This document shows, piece after piece, positions 54,214-62,100 of a stretch of 64,000 bases of DNA (positions within the stretch are counted from its first letter, which is position 1; each line of letters starts with the position of its first letter). The stretch lies in the NCBI RefSeq assembly GCF_900291475.1, contig NZ_OLMM01000004.1, positions 1 through 64,000 of the forward strand. Reading direction: 5' to 3'. A program made the translations under genes and the position numbers. The DNA is from Acidaminococcus hominis (GTDB lineage Bacteria; Bacillota; Negativicutes; Acidaminococcales; Acidaminococcaceae). Below the pieces are notes generated by a model. The model worked only from the letters and a program-made list of their open reading frames with translations, made no database searches and was not told the origin of the DNA.

Positions 54214-55074
54214 TTATTTCACCGTATTCCGCAGGGTTCCAATGCCTTCAATGTAGCATTCCACCACATCCCCGCTTTTCAGGAACACCTGAGGGTGCAT
54301 CCCGATGCCCGTCCCGGAGGGAGTACCCGTGGCAATAATTGTCCCCACCTGCAAGGTCATCCCTTTGGACAGCTCGCTGATGATATAGGGAATCCCGTGT
54401 ACCAGGTACCGGGTATTGCTGTCCTGGCGCAGTTCCCCATTGACCCGGCACTGCAAGTTCAGAGCCGGCGGGAACGGGAATTCGTCCGCCGTAACAATGC
54501 ACGGTCCCAGGGGAGCGAAGGTATCCAGGCTCTTCCCAAAATACCATTGCTTATGCCGGGTCTGCAAATCCCGGGCGCTGACATCGTTGATGATGGTGTA
54601 CCCGAATACGTAGTCCATGGCATCTTCCTCGGACACATTGCTGGCTTCCTTACCAATGATCACTGCCAATTCACATTCGTAGTCCAGCTTTTCCACAAAA
54701 CCAAAGTGCCCGTCAATATAGCCATCCGGATCCACACACCGGTTGGCCCGTTTGGAGAAATACACCGGCACATTCCGTTCCCGAATCTTTTCCGGGTCGA
54801 AATCCTTGGGCAGCTCCTCATCATGGGCCCGGTAGTTGATGCCCAGGCAAATGATATCATTCCGGGGCTGGGTAATGGGAGCCAGCAGCTTCACCTTGTC
54901 CAAGGGAACTGCGCCCATTTCCATCCGGGCGATGGCCAGCAACTCTTCAAAATTTGAATGTTTCAGTAAATCATACAAATTAGAAAATTTATTTGCCGGA
55001 ATTACGTGCTTCTGGTCTTCAGAGATAATGCCCACTTGCTCGTCATTATCGTATACAAAGGTAACGATTTTCAA
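54214..55074 (-). CDS. Fumarylacetoacetate hydrolase family protein
   Basis: Protein of 286 residues with the FAH fold in the C-terminal two-thirds: ICLGINYRAHDEE, the metal-binding glutamates in DYECELAVIIGKEA, FGYTIINDVSARD and TGTPSGTG. Members hydrolyse or decarboxylate beta-diketo acids (for example 2-hydroxyhepta-2,4-diene-1,7-dioate isomerase); the substrate here is not known. The start codon is TTG, placed by GGGGAG 9 bases upstream. Confidence 0.92.
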   Translation of the reverse strand: MKIVTFVYDNDEQVGIISEDQKHVIPANKFSNLYDLLKHSNFEELLAIARMEMGAVPLDKVKLLAPITQPRNDIICLGINYRAHDEELPKDFDPEKIRERNVPVYFSKRANRCVDPDGYIDGHFGFVEKLDYECELAVIIGKEASNVSEEDAMDYVFGYTIINDVSARDLQTRHKQWYFGKSLDTFAPLGPCIVTADEFPFPPALNLQCRVNGELRQDSNTRYLVHGIPYIISELSKGMTLQVGTIIATGTPSGTGIGMHPQVFLKSGDVVECYIEGIGTLRNTVK

Positions 55075-55160
55075 ATTGTACCACTCCCCTATGTGTTGTA
55101 TATATATTTTACCTGTTTTGTGGTAAAATTACTAGGAAGAATTGGCTCTTTTTGCAAGAA

Positions 55161-55190
55161 TTGTATGTTTTTTTTGCCAAACTGTATATT
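55161..55190 (+). promoter_or_regulatory. Candidate promoter of the 61-residue protein gene
   Basis: TTGTAT at 55161-55166, 18-base T-rich spacer, TATATT at 55185-55190, 35 bases before the start codon. Confidence 0.5.
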
Positions 55191-55224
55191 TCTCTGCTAT
55201 CACTTTTCTAAAGGAAGGATTAAA

Positions 55225-55410
55225 ATGCTAAGCACTTGGTACACCGATGACGGCCATGGCGACTACAACAGAAGCTATGAGCAGCATCAAGATTTCGACT
55301 ACACCGACTACTCCACCGACCACCGGGAGAATAACTTCCGGAACTATGAGTGGAAAATTCCCAAATCCAAAAAAGAACGGATCAAAAATATTTTGAACCA
55401 CTACGAATGA
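55225..55410 (+). CDS. Small Tyr/Asp/His-rich protein of unknown function, 61 residues
   Basis: I do not recognise it. The first half is rich in Asp, Tyr, His and Gln (TDDGHGDYNRSYEQHQ, DYTDYSTDHREN), and the C-terminal third is basic and probably helical (PKSKKERIKNILNHYE). AAGGAAGGA lies 6 bases before the ATG and a plausible promoter is upstream, so it is likely expressed. It has no signal peptide or membrane segment. It is divergent from the FAH gene and followed by the repeat island. Confidence 0.65.
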   Translation: MLSTWYTDDGHGDYNRSYEQHQDFDYTDYSTDHRENNFRNYEWKIPKSKKERIKNILNHYE

Positions 55411-55486
55411 AAAAGCGTCCTGAAGGGGGTGTAAAATAACGAAACTTCTATCGTCGTTCGTTCCTTATTACCTTCAACATTTGAGA

Positions 55487-55610
55487 GTCGCATCCGGTCG
55501 TCCAGTGCAATGTAATAATGGAGGACCGGCTAATGCGACCTCTGTGATAGCATTCCAAGAAGCAAGCTCGTAGAGCGAAGCTGATTGGTACAATGCGAAC
55601 CACTATGGGG
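55487..55610 (+). repeat. Structured repeat, copy C
   Basis: Hairpin 1: outer GTCGCAT / ATGCGAC, then a CTA bulge on the 3' side, inner CCGGTC / GACCGG with extra TCC/GGA pairs. Then TGTGATAG (55543-55550), hairpin 2 AGCAAGCTC GTA GAGCGAAGCT (55561-55582) and GCGAACCACTATGGGG (55595-55610). Stem bases differ from copies A and B but pairing is kept. A CCGCAC/GTGCGG hairpin follows at 55617-55632. No gene is credible here. Confidence 0.6.
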
Positions 55611-55650
55611 AAGGTACCGCACAACGTGCGGCGGAAAGGGCGGCGACACT

Positions 55651-55776
55651 TCCTACAGCGGTTCGCTGCTAGCCATTCATTATCGCCTTGCAGGCTCAAT
55701 TCCTGGGCAGCTATCGCATGGGCCTTATTGACCAAACAGCCACTTGCAAAATTTATCTGGCTGTTTGGATGCGGCC
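55651..55776 (-). repeat. Structured repeat, copy D
   Basis: Minus strand: outer GGCCGCAT / ATAAGGCC, inner 11-pair stem CCAAACAGCCA / TGGCTGTTTGG, TCA bulge, then GCGATAG (the family GTGATAG with one change), hairpin 2 ATTGAGCCT GCA AGGCGATAAT (55700-55679) and GCGAACCGCT (about 55667-55658) followed by TAGGAAGTG. It runs tail to tail with copy C. The 145 bases from 55777 to 55921 hold no feature I can support. Confidence 0.55.
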
Positions 55777-55921
55777 GCAACGCTTGCAGGAAGCGTTCCA
55801 GACCTCTACTGGTCAAGTGACAGAGAAGTGTAGTGCTAGTATTTACATACCGAGATTTCATTTCAATACCCGTTTACCACATGACTCGTATTGACCAAAG
55901 ACTGGCCCGGCAAAGCGTTGC

Positions 55922-56141
55922 GCTCACATCCAAGAGCATGTCAGTTTATCAAAATGCTCTTGGCTAATGTGAGCCATGTGATAGTAGCCCAAGAAGCAAG
56001 CCCGCAGGGCGCGGCTGATTGGAGTGCTGCGAACCACTAAGGGGCCGTCAGTCCGTAGGACTGACTGAGGAAGTTTATTAGATACGATTATGAAGAATAA
56101 AACGACTTGCGAACTCATTTGAGCTTGCAAGTCGTTTTTTC
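55922..56141 (+). repeat. Structured repeat, copy A, with tail and terminator
   Basis: The most complete copy. Hairpin 1: outer GCTCACAT / ATGTGAGC, CTA bulge (55964-55966), inner CCAAGAGCAT / ATGCTCTTGG with a 14-base loop. TGTGATAG at 55977-55984, hairpin 2 AGCAAGCCC GCA GGGCGCGGCT (55995-56016), GCGAACCACTA (56029-56039), GGGGCC, hairpin 3 GTCAGTCC / GGACTGAC, GAGGAAGTTT, then GACTTGCGAACTCA / TGAGCTTGCAAGTC followed by six T residues, a good intrinsic terminator. The whole looks like a transcribed RNA of about 220 bases. No promoter is obvious. Confidence 0.6.
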
Positions 56142-56265
56142 TTTCGGTAGTAAGTAGTATTTCACACCCCCAGGGCGTTTTTTTGCGGCCTGGCACTTCC
56201 TTTTCCTACTCCTTTGCTAAAAATACAAAAATATTCCCCATTTTTGTCACAATTTAAAGTGTAAC

Positions 56266-56284
56266 GTTATTGAGAATCGTTATC
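56266..56284. promoter_or_regulatory. Fur-box-like site
   Basis: GATAACGATTCTCAATAAC on the complement matches 14 of 19 positions of the classical Fur box. It lies about 150 bases upstream of the cstA promoter with no other gene between, so iron control is only a possibility. Confidence 0.3.
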
Positions 56285-56431
56285 TGCTTACCGTCCATCT
56301 CCACCGTACATAAAACGGGATTTTTTCGTGAAAATTCCTTATACAGAGGACAATTTTTCGACAATTTCCTTTCCCTCTCCGTGAATGCATAACACTTTTT
56401 AGAAAAACAGTGTACAGTATACAAATAATTG

Positions 56432-56460
56432 TTGACAACCGCCTGTGCAGGTGGTAAATT
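56432..56460 (+). promoter_or_regulatory. Promoter of cstA with palindromic spacer
   Basis: TTGACA at 56432-56437, 17-base spacer, TAAATT at 56455-56460. The spacer contains an imperfect 18-base palindrome ACCGCCTGTGCAGGTGGT, a likely regulator site between -35 and -10. The leader to the cstA start is about 70 bases. Confidence 0.7.
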
Positions 56461-56532
56461 ACCTAACTATAAAGCTTTATATCCTACACACGCGGCCCCT
56501 ATCCAGGCGCCCTATTTTTTTCAAAGGAGTGA

Positions 56533-58224
56533 ATGAAGATGAACGGATTAACGCTTGTATGTCTTTCAATCGTCATCTTTGCCTGTGCCTATCTGCTCTA
56601 TGGCCGTTGGCTGGTAAAGACCTGGGGAATCGACCCCAATGCAAAAACCCCTGCTTATCGTTTACGAGATGATGAGGATTACACCCCCGCTTCCCGCTTT
56701 ACGGTATTTGCCCATCAATTTTCTTCCATTACAGGTGCAGGCCCTGTCACTGGCCCGATTATTGCCGCTATGTTTGGTTGGCTTCCCGCTTTCTTATGGA
56801 TTCTTATCGGCGGCATTTTCTTCGGTGCAGTACAGGATTTCACTTCCTTGTATGCTTCTGTCAAAAACGACGGCAAGTCCATGGGCAAGCTCATTGAACA
56901 ATACGTGGGCAAAACCGGTGCCAAAATGTTCCTGATGTTTGGCTGGCTGTTCTCCCTGCTGGTAATCGCCGCCTTCTCCGACATTATGGCCAGCACCTTC
57001 AACGGCTTTGCCAAAGACGGTGCCCTGATGGCCCCTAACGCCGCAGCCGGTTCCATCTCCATGCTGTACATCGGCGTTGCCGTAATTTTCGGCATTGTTA
57101 CCCGTCGTTTCCACATTACCGGTGCCAAGGAACTGGTGCTGGGCCTGGTCTGCATTTTCGCCATGATCAGCTTCGGTATTGCCCATCCCCTGTTTGCCAG
57201 CCGTACCACCTGGCTGTACGTCACCTACGGCTACTGCTTCCTGGCTTCCATCCTGCCCATGTGGCTGCTGATTCAGCCCCGGGACTACCTGAGCGTATTC
57301 CTGCTGCTGGGCATGATCCTGGCCGGCGTTCTGGGCATCATCGTAGGCAATCCCTCCATCAATATGCCCGCCTTCACTTCTTTTGAAGTAGGCAACCGGC
57401 CCCTGTTCCCCATCCTGTTTATCACCATCGCCTGCGGCGCCGTTTCCGGCTTCCACAGCCTGGTATCCTCCGGAACCTCCTCCAAGACCATTTCCAATGA
57501 AAAGGATATGCTTCCTGTTGGCTACGGTTCCATGCTGATTGAATCCACCCTGGGCGTAGTTTCCCTGGTTATTGCCTGCTCCGTGGCAACCAACGGCGTA
57601 CTGCCCAAAGCTACCCCCTTTGCCATCTTCGGTTCTGCCATCGGCGGTTACTTCTCCATGTTTGGTATCCCGCCCTTTATCAGCACCTGCATCGTGACCA
57701 TGTGCGTATCCGCCCTAGCCATGACCACCATTGACGCCGTTACCCGTATCGGCCGCATGATGATCCAGGAACTGATGGCCCCGGAACCCGGCGAAGTACA
57801 GCCTGCCTGGAAGAAATTCCTCAGCAACACCTACGTTTCCACCATCATCACCCTGATTCCCAGCTACCTGCTGTGCCTGGGCGGCTACCTGAATATCTGG
57901 CCCCTGTTTGGCGCTGCCAACCAACTGCTGTCCGCACTGGTACTCATCGGCCTGGCCGTCTTCCTGCGCACCACCGGCCGCAAGAGCTGGATGCTCTACT
58001 TCCCCATGACCTTCATGTTCGTGGTGACCATGAGCGCCCTGTGCCTGTCCATCTATGGCGTTTACACCAAGATTATGGCCGGTACCTTCGCCGTAATGGT
58101 GGAAGGTCTCCAGCTGGTAGTAGCCCTGGCCCTGATGTTTCTGGCCATTATGGTGGTAAAGAACTGCACCAGAGAGCTCTTTAACGCCGGCACTTCCAAG
58201 AACACCGCAGCCGTAAAATCCTAA
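56533..58224 (+). CDS. cstA: Carbon starvation protein CstA-type transporter
   Basis: Inner-membrane transporter of 563 residues, the short Firmicute form compared with about 700 in E. coli. The CstA core is seen: FTVFAHQFSSITGAGPVTGPI near residue 55, FFGAVQDFTSLYASVKNDGKS, HSLVSSGTSSKTI near residue 310, and a run of about 14 membrane helices. Members take up peptides or pyruvate; which applies here is unknown. It starts with ATG at 56533 (MKMNGL; a second ATG at 56539 is as likely, with AAAGGAG upstream). Single-gene unit with promoter and terminator. Confidence 0.92.
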   Translation: MKMNGLTLVCLSIVIFACAYLLYGRWLVKTWGIDPNAKTPAYRLRDDEDYTPASRFTVFAHQFSSITGAGPVTGPIIAAMFGWLPAFLWILIGGIFFGAVQDFTSLYASVKNDGKSMGKLIEQYVGKTGAKMFLMFGWLFSLLVIAAFSDIMASTFNGFAKDGALMAPNAAAGSISMLYIGVAVIFGIVTRRFHITGAKELVLGLVCIFAMISFGIAHPLFASRTTWLYVTYGYCFLASILPMWLLIQPRDYLSVFLLLGMILAGVLGIIVGNPSINMPAFTSFEVGNRPLFPILFITIACGAVSGFHSLVSSGTSSKTISNEKDMLPVGYGSMLIESTLGVVSLVIACSVATNGVLPKATPFAIFGSAIGGYFSMFGIPPFISTCIVTMCVSALAMTTIDAVTRIGRMMIQELMAPEPGEVQPAWKKFLSNTYVSTIITLIPSYLLCLGGYLNIWPLFGAANQLLSALVLIGLAVFLRTTGRKSWMLYFPMTFMFVVTMSALCLSIYGVYTKIMAGTFAVMVEGLQLVVALALMFLAIMVVKNCTRELFNAGTSKNTAAVKS

Positions 58225-58237
58225 TACAGTGAGTCCA

Positions 58238-58274
58238 AATCCCCGTCAGCACTAAAGCTGGCGGGGATTTTTTT
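58238..58274 (+). terminator. Terminator of cstA
   Basis: AATCCCCGTCAGC pairs with GCTGGCGGGGATT and is followed by seven T residues. Confidence 0.9.
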
Positions 58275-58340
58275 GGCAGCAGCTTTCTACTTGCCCCCTG
58301 GCACCAAATCCTGTATACTCCAACTAACAAAATTCATCTA

Positions 58341-58449
58341 GGAAGATTTTGCCATTTTCTTCTCTTCAAATCATTTCAAGGGAAGATTTCGCTATTTTCT
58401 TCCATCATTTTTCGCATTTTCCCCTGATGTGGGAAGCTTCTTCCCACAT
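58341..58449. repeat. Short direct repeat and hairpin downstream of cstA
   Basis: GGAAGATTTTGCCATTTTCTTC (58341-58362) recurs as GGAAGATTTCGCTATTTTCTTC (58381-58402), and a 10-pair hairpin ATGTGGGAAG / CTTCCCACAT ends at 58449. Function unknown. The 325-base gap between cstA and the next gene holds only this and two terminators. Confidence 0.5.
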
Positions 58450-58479
58450 GGTTTTTCCAAAAGTATTGCATAAACCCAA

Positions 58480-58525
58480 AAAGGAGCCGGACAAAAATGA
58501 AATCCATTTTTGTCCAGCTCCTTTT
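58480..58525. terminator. Bidirectional terminator, 124-residue protein gene
   Basis: AAAGGAGCCGGACAAAAATG pairs with CATTTTTGTCCAGCTCCTTT; A/T tracts flank both sides. On the minus strand it closes the gene ending at 58550. Confidence 0.85.
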
Positions 58526-58549
58526 TATTTGTCTATTTTCCCTATACTC

Positions 58550-58924
58550 TTACCGCTCCGCCTTGCCAAACCGGCCAAACAGCAGCAGCGTAATCCCTGC
58601 GGTAATGCCCAGCAAAATCACCCGGGGCGCATAGTTCCGCAACAGTATAGCCCAGGACGGAAAGAAATTGGCCACGTAGAAAGGAAACAGCCAGATTCCA
58701 AACAGTTCCCCTGCATACGTCCGCTGCAGCAGCCCGGACCGCTTCAGGGCAAAAGCCAGTACCGTCAAAGACACGGTCACCAGGAGCGCCGAGCCCCCTG
58801 CTCCCATAAGAGCCGGAAGAAAGCCCTGGGGATCCAGCAAATATTGCAGCCCCGCCTGATGAAACGCCGCCCCGGCCCCAGCACAGGCAGCCACCGATAC
58901 CAACAAAACAATCAATGCTTTCAC
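58550..58924 (-). CDS. Small membrane protein, 124 residues
   Basis: I do not recognise a family. About four hydrophobic segments (about 4-22, 38-60, 72-92 and 97-116) with short charged loops and a basic C-terminus (GRFGKAER). GGAG-type ribosome site just upstream (AAAAAGGAG). It has its own terminator and AT-rich upstream region; neighbours give no hint of function. Confidence 0.7.
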   Translation of the reverse strand: MKALIVLLVSVAACAGAGAAFHQAGLQYLLDPQGFLPALMGAGGSALLVTVSLTVLAFALKRSGLLQRTYAGELFGIWLFPFYVANFFPSWAILLRNYAPRVILLGITAGITLLLFGRFGKAER

Positions 58925-59048
58925 GTTTTACTCCTTTTTCCAGAGAGCCTTGGCTCCATAAACAATCTAACTTACAATACAATACTATACTATAGATTTT
59001 ACCACCGTGCAAGCAAATCTGCGGCCACAGGGCAGCTTCCTTTCCCGG

Positions 59049-59094
59049 AAAAAGCAGGATTCCCAGCCCCCCCAAAAGGGGACGGGAACCCTGC
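59049..59094 (-). terminator. Terminator of the adhesin gene
   Basis: On the minus strand GCAGGGTTCCCGTCCCC pairs with GGGG...GGGAATCCTGC and is followed by TTTTTCC, 78 bases past the stop. Confidence 0.85.
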
Positions 59095-59171
59095 TTTTGT
59101 TCTTCCTTACTGACTCTTTTTTTCTTAAACCCTGTGCCAAAGGCGCTCTTGCCTTCCCTTGGCCTTGTTCC

Positions 59172-62100
59172 TTAGAAGTCCTCAGTCTCAGCATTTTCCC
59201 CAGCCTGGACAGGAACGGCCTGGGTATAATCCACCAGATTGTACCGTTCCATATAGGTCAGGCCCGGATGGAAAGCCTGCTGCCAGGAATTCATGAACTT
59301 CGCTGCGTGCTGGGTGCGCATCCAGTTGTTCAGGCTGTAGCGTTCCTTGTACACATAGTAGTGAGGATCCAGCTCCAGCAGATTGCCGTTGGAGTACTGC
59401 CGGTAGCCTCGGTCGTTGAACAGGAGATATTTCCAGGCCCCGTCCCGGCCAATGGGGTTACTGTCATCCATCCAGGCAGTCAGCTGGCTCCGAGGATCAT
59501 TGAGTTTCGTATTGTTCCAGTAGCTGCTGCGGGTGGCCTCGTTGGGCAGAGGCGTGGTGCCATAGACCTCCGTGTCCATCACTCCGTTGCTGAAGTACCC
59601 GTGATCCAGGACGTAAAGCTTATCCAAATGGAGCTCACCCTGGGTGGCGGTAATGCTGCCGTTGCGCACCCACAGGTGGTCGAAACGGGCACCCGTGTTG
59701 GTACTCAGTTGGCCAATGGTCAGTTTTTCGATAGGTGCATCAGCGCTGGCACCATCGGGCTGGATGGAAAGGAACCCATCCGAACCAACACGCTGGCTTA
59801 CATTTTCCAGGCCAATATCCGCCCCGGCTACCGCAATCTGGGTGCCGGCCGTCATATGTTTCACATCCATCACTTCAGCTCCGCTGCGGACAAAGACCGC
59901 TACCAGGTTGCCATCAATGGTATCCAGGTACAGACTGCCGTCCTTCACTTCCACACCGGCATCCTTCAGAGCATAGAGGAATTGGAGGTCCACATCGTCC
60001 GTGCCGTCCTGCCGGATAGTAATGTTGCCCGTGTCCGCAGAAACCAGAGCCTGGTCACCGCCTGCTTCCCGGTGGCTGTCCTTGATATCCCCGGTGCCGG
60101 TGGTGGTCATTGCGATATTGCCCTGCTTGGACGTTACGCGAATCTGTTCTGCCGTGCCGTCAGTCGGCCCTGCAAAGAGAATATCTCCGTTGTTGGTGCC
60201 AAAGCTGGTGTCCAGCCCGGAAGTCAGGTCCTTGCGCAGGATAATGGAACCGTTCTGGTCGGCCTTCAGTTGGATATTTTCCACTGCCTCAGCGGTGCCG
60301 TCCAGGATCAGATTGCCCTGGCTGGTGGTTTCGCCGCTGATGCTGCTGCCGCTCCAGATATCACTCTGGAAGTGGAGATTGCCGTTGTCGCTGCGAGTCT
60401 GGAGGTTTTGATCGGCTTTGACGGTGTTCTGGAATTCAATATTGCCGTTGTCCGTCGTGGCTTTTACGTTTCCTTTCAGTGCCTGGGTTGTGCCGGTGAC
60501 GAGGATGTTGCCCTTCTGGGCCTCCACGCCGCTGTCGCTGGCCGTCAGGGTCGTGTCGCCGTTTTGCGAGGAAATGTCGCTATCGAGGCGGATGGAGCCT
60601 TCACTGGCCGCAGCCGTCAGGCTCGTGCCGGCCATAATCTTCTGGCCGGTCTGGCTGATGCTGCCGCTAGTGGCCTGGAGCAGGGTGGCTGCGCCGCTCT
60701 GAATATCGCCGGTAAGGTCGATGCTTCCGTTTGTCGTGTCGGCGGTAACATTGATGCCAGCTGTCAGGTCGCCAGTCATCTTGATGGCGCCGTTTTCGGA
60801 CTGGACGAGGATGTCGTTCGTCTTGGCGATTGCATCGCCGGTGAGGTCAATGCTGCCGCTCTTGGTGTCCACTTGGACGTTGTTCTTGTCGGCGGTCAGG
60901 TCGCCTACGACGAGGATATTGCCCTTCGTGCCGGCCTGTACGGTGGTGCCAGTCTGGGACTGGGTATTACCGTAGCGGTTGATGTCGCCGGTGCCAGTGG
61001 CAATGGCAGCGGTGGTGCCGGCAGTGATGGTATTAACAGCGCCCTGCTTGCCCACGGTAATGCTGCCGTCTTTGGCGTAGAGGGTGGCTGCCGTACCGCT
61101 GTTGATATTGCCATAGACTTCCACCTGGCCCTTGGTCAGGGACTGGAGGTCCGTGGTGGTGCCGCTCTGGACGTTACCGGTCTGAAGGATATCGCCGGTG
61201 GTGGTCTGGACGTCGGCGGCAGCGGCTGCCGTGACAAGGCCTTTGTGATTAATATTCCCGGTGACAGTTTGGACGGTGAGGTCGTCGCTGCTCAGGATAT
61301 CGCCGGTCTGGCTGATGGCACCGCTGTTGGTGGCGATGCGGACGTCGCCGGTTCCGGTGATGGTCTTGTCGCCCAGGTTCCAGGTCTTGACGTCGCCTGT
61401 GATAGTAATGTCACCGGTGGTGGTGGTTTCCACGGTGGTGCCGTGGGGCGATTCCACGCTGCCTGTGAGGGTAATGGTGCCATTGTCCGTTGTGACGGAA
61501 GCCGTGTTGCTGGCCCGCAGGAGGGTATGCTTCTCCGCTGTGCCGGCCGTGATGGTGCCGTTGTCCGTGTTCAGGTTCAGGAGGTCGCCGGCGGTGACGC
61601 TGCCGTCTACCACGATGTTGCCTTCGTCTGTCAGGGACTTGCTATCGTGGGCGTGAATGATGGCGTCGTCTGCCGCGCCAGTGAGATTGCCGGTGAGTTT
61701 GATGCTGCCTTCGTTGGCAACGAGGCTGGCGCTCTGTGCGGCTTTGACGTCACCGGTGATGGTAATGTCGCCAGCTTTCTTTGCGTCGCCCGTCTGGTTG
61801 GCTGCCACGTAGGCGTTCGTCTGGCTGGAGATAACCGGCGTGTCATCCAGAGTCGCCGTCAGGCTGATGTCGCCGTTATCCGTGAGCACATTAACGTTTT
61901 GGGTACTGCCTGCTTCGAGTTTGGTACCTGCTGCCGGTTTGACGGTTTGGAGACTGCCGTGGACATTGATGTCGCCGGTGCCGGTCTGGACAGTCGTACC
62001 GAGAACGGATTGCGTCAGGCCGAAGAGGTCGATGGCACCTGTGTTGGTGGAAATGGTAGCCGTGTCGCCGCTGAGGGTGAATTCGTGTTTAGTCCCATCT

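Noticed and set aside
55487-56046. Integron attC sites
   Set aside because: The bulged hairpins recall attC, but the conserved GTT-type core boxes are lacking and there are no gene cassettes or integrase.
49021-56141. CRISPR array
   Set aside because: The repeats are few, long, in both orientations, irregularly spaced and structured; there are no cas genes.
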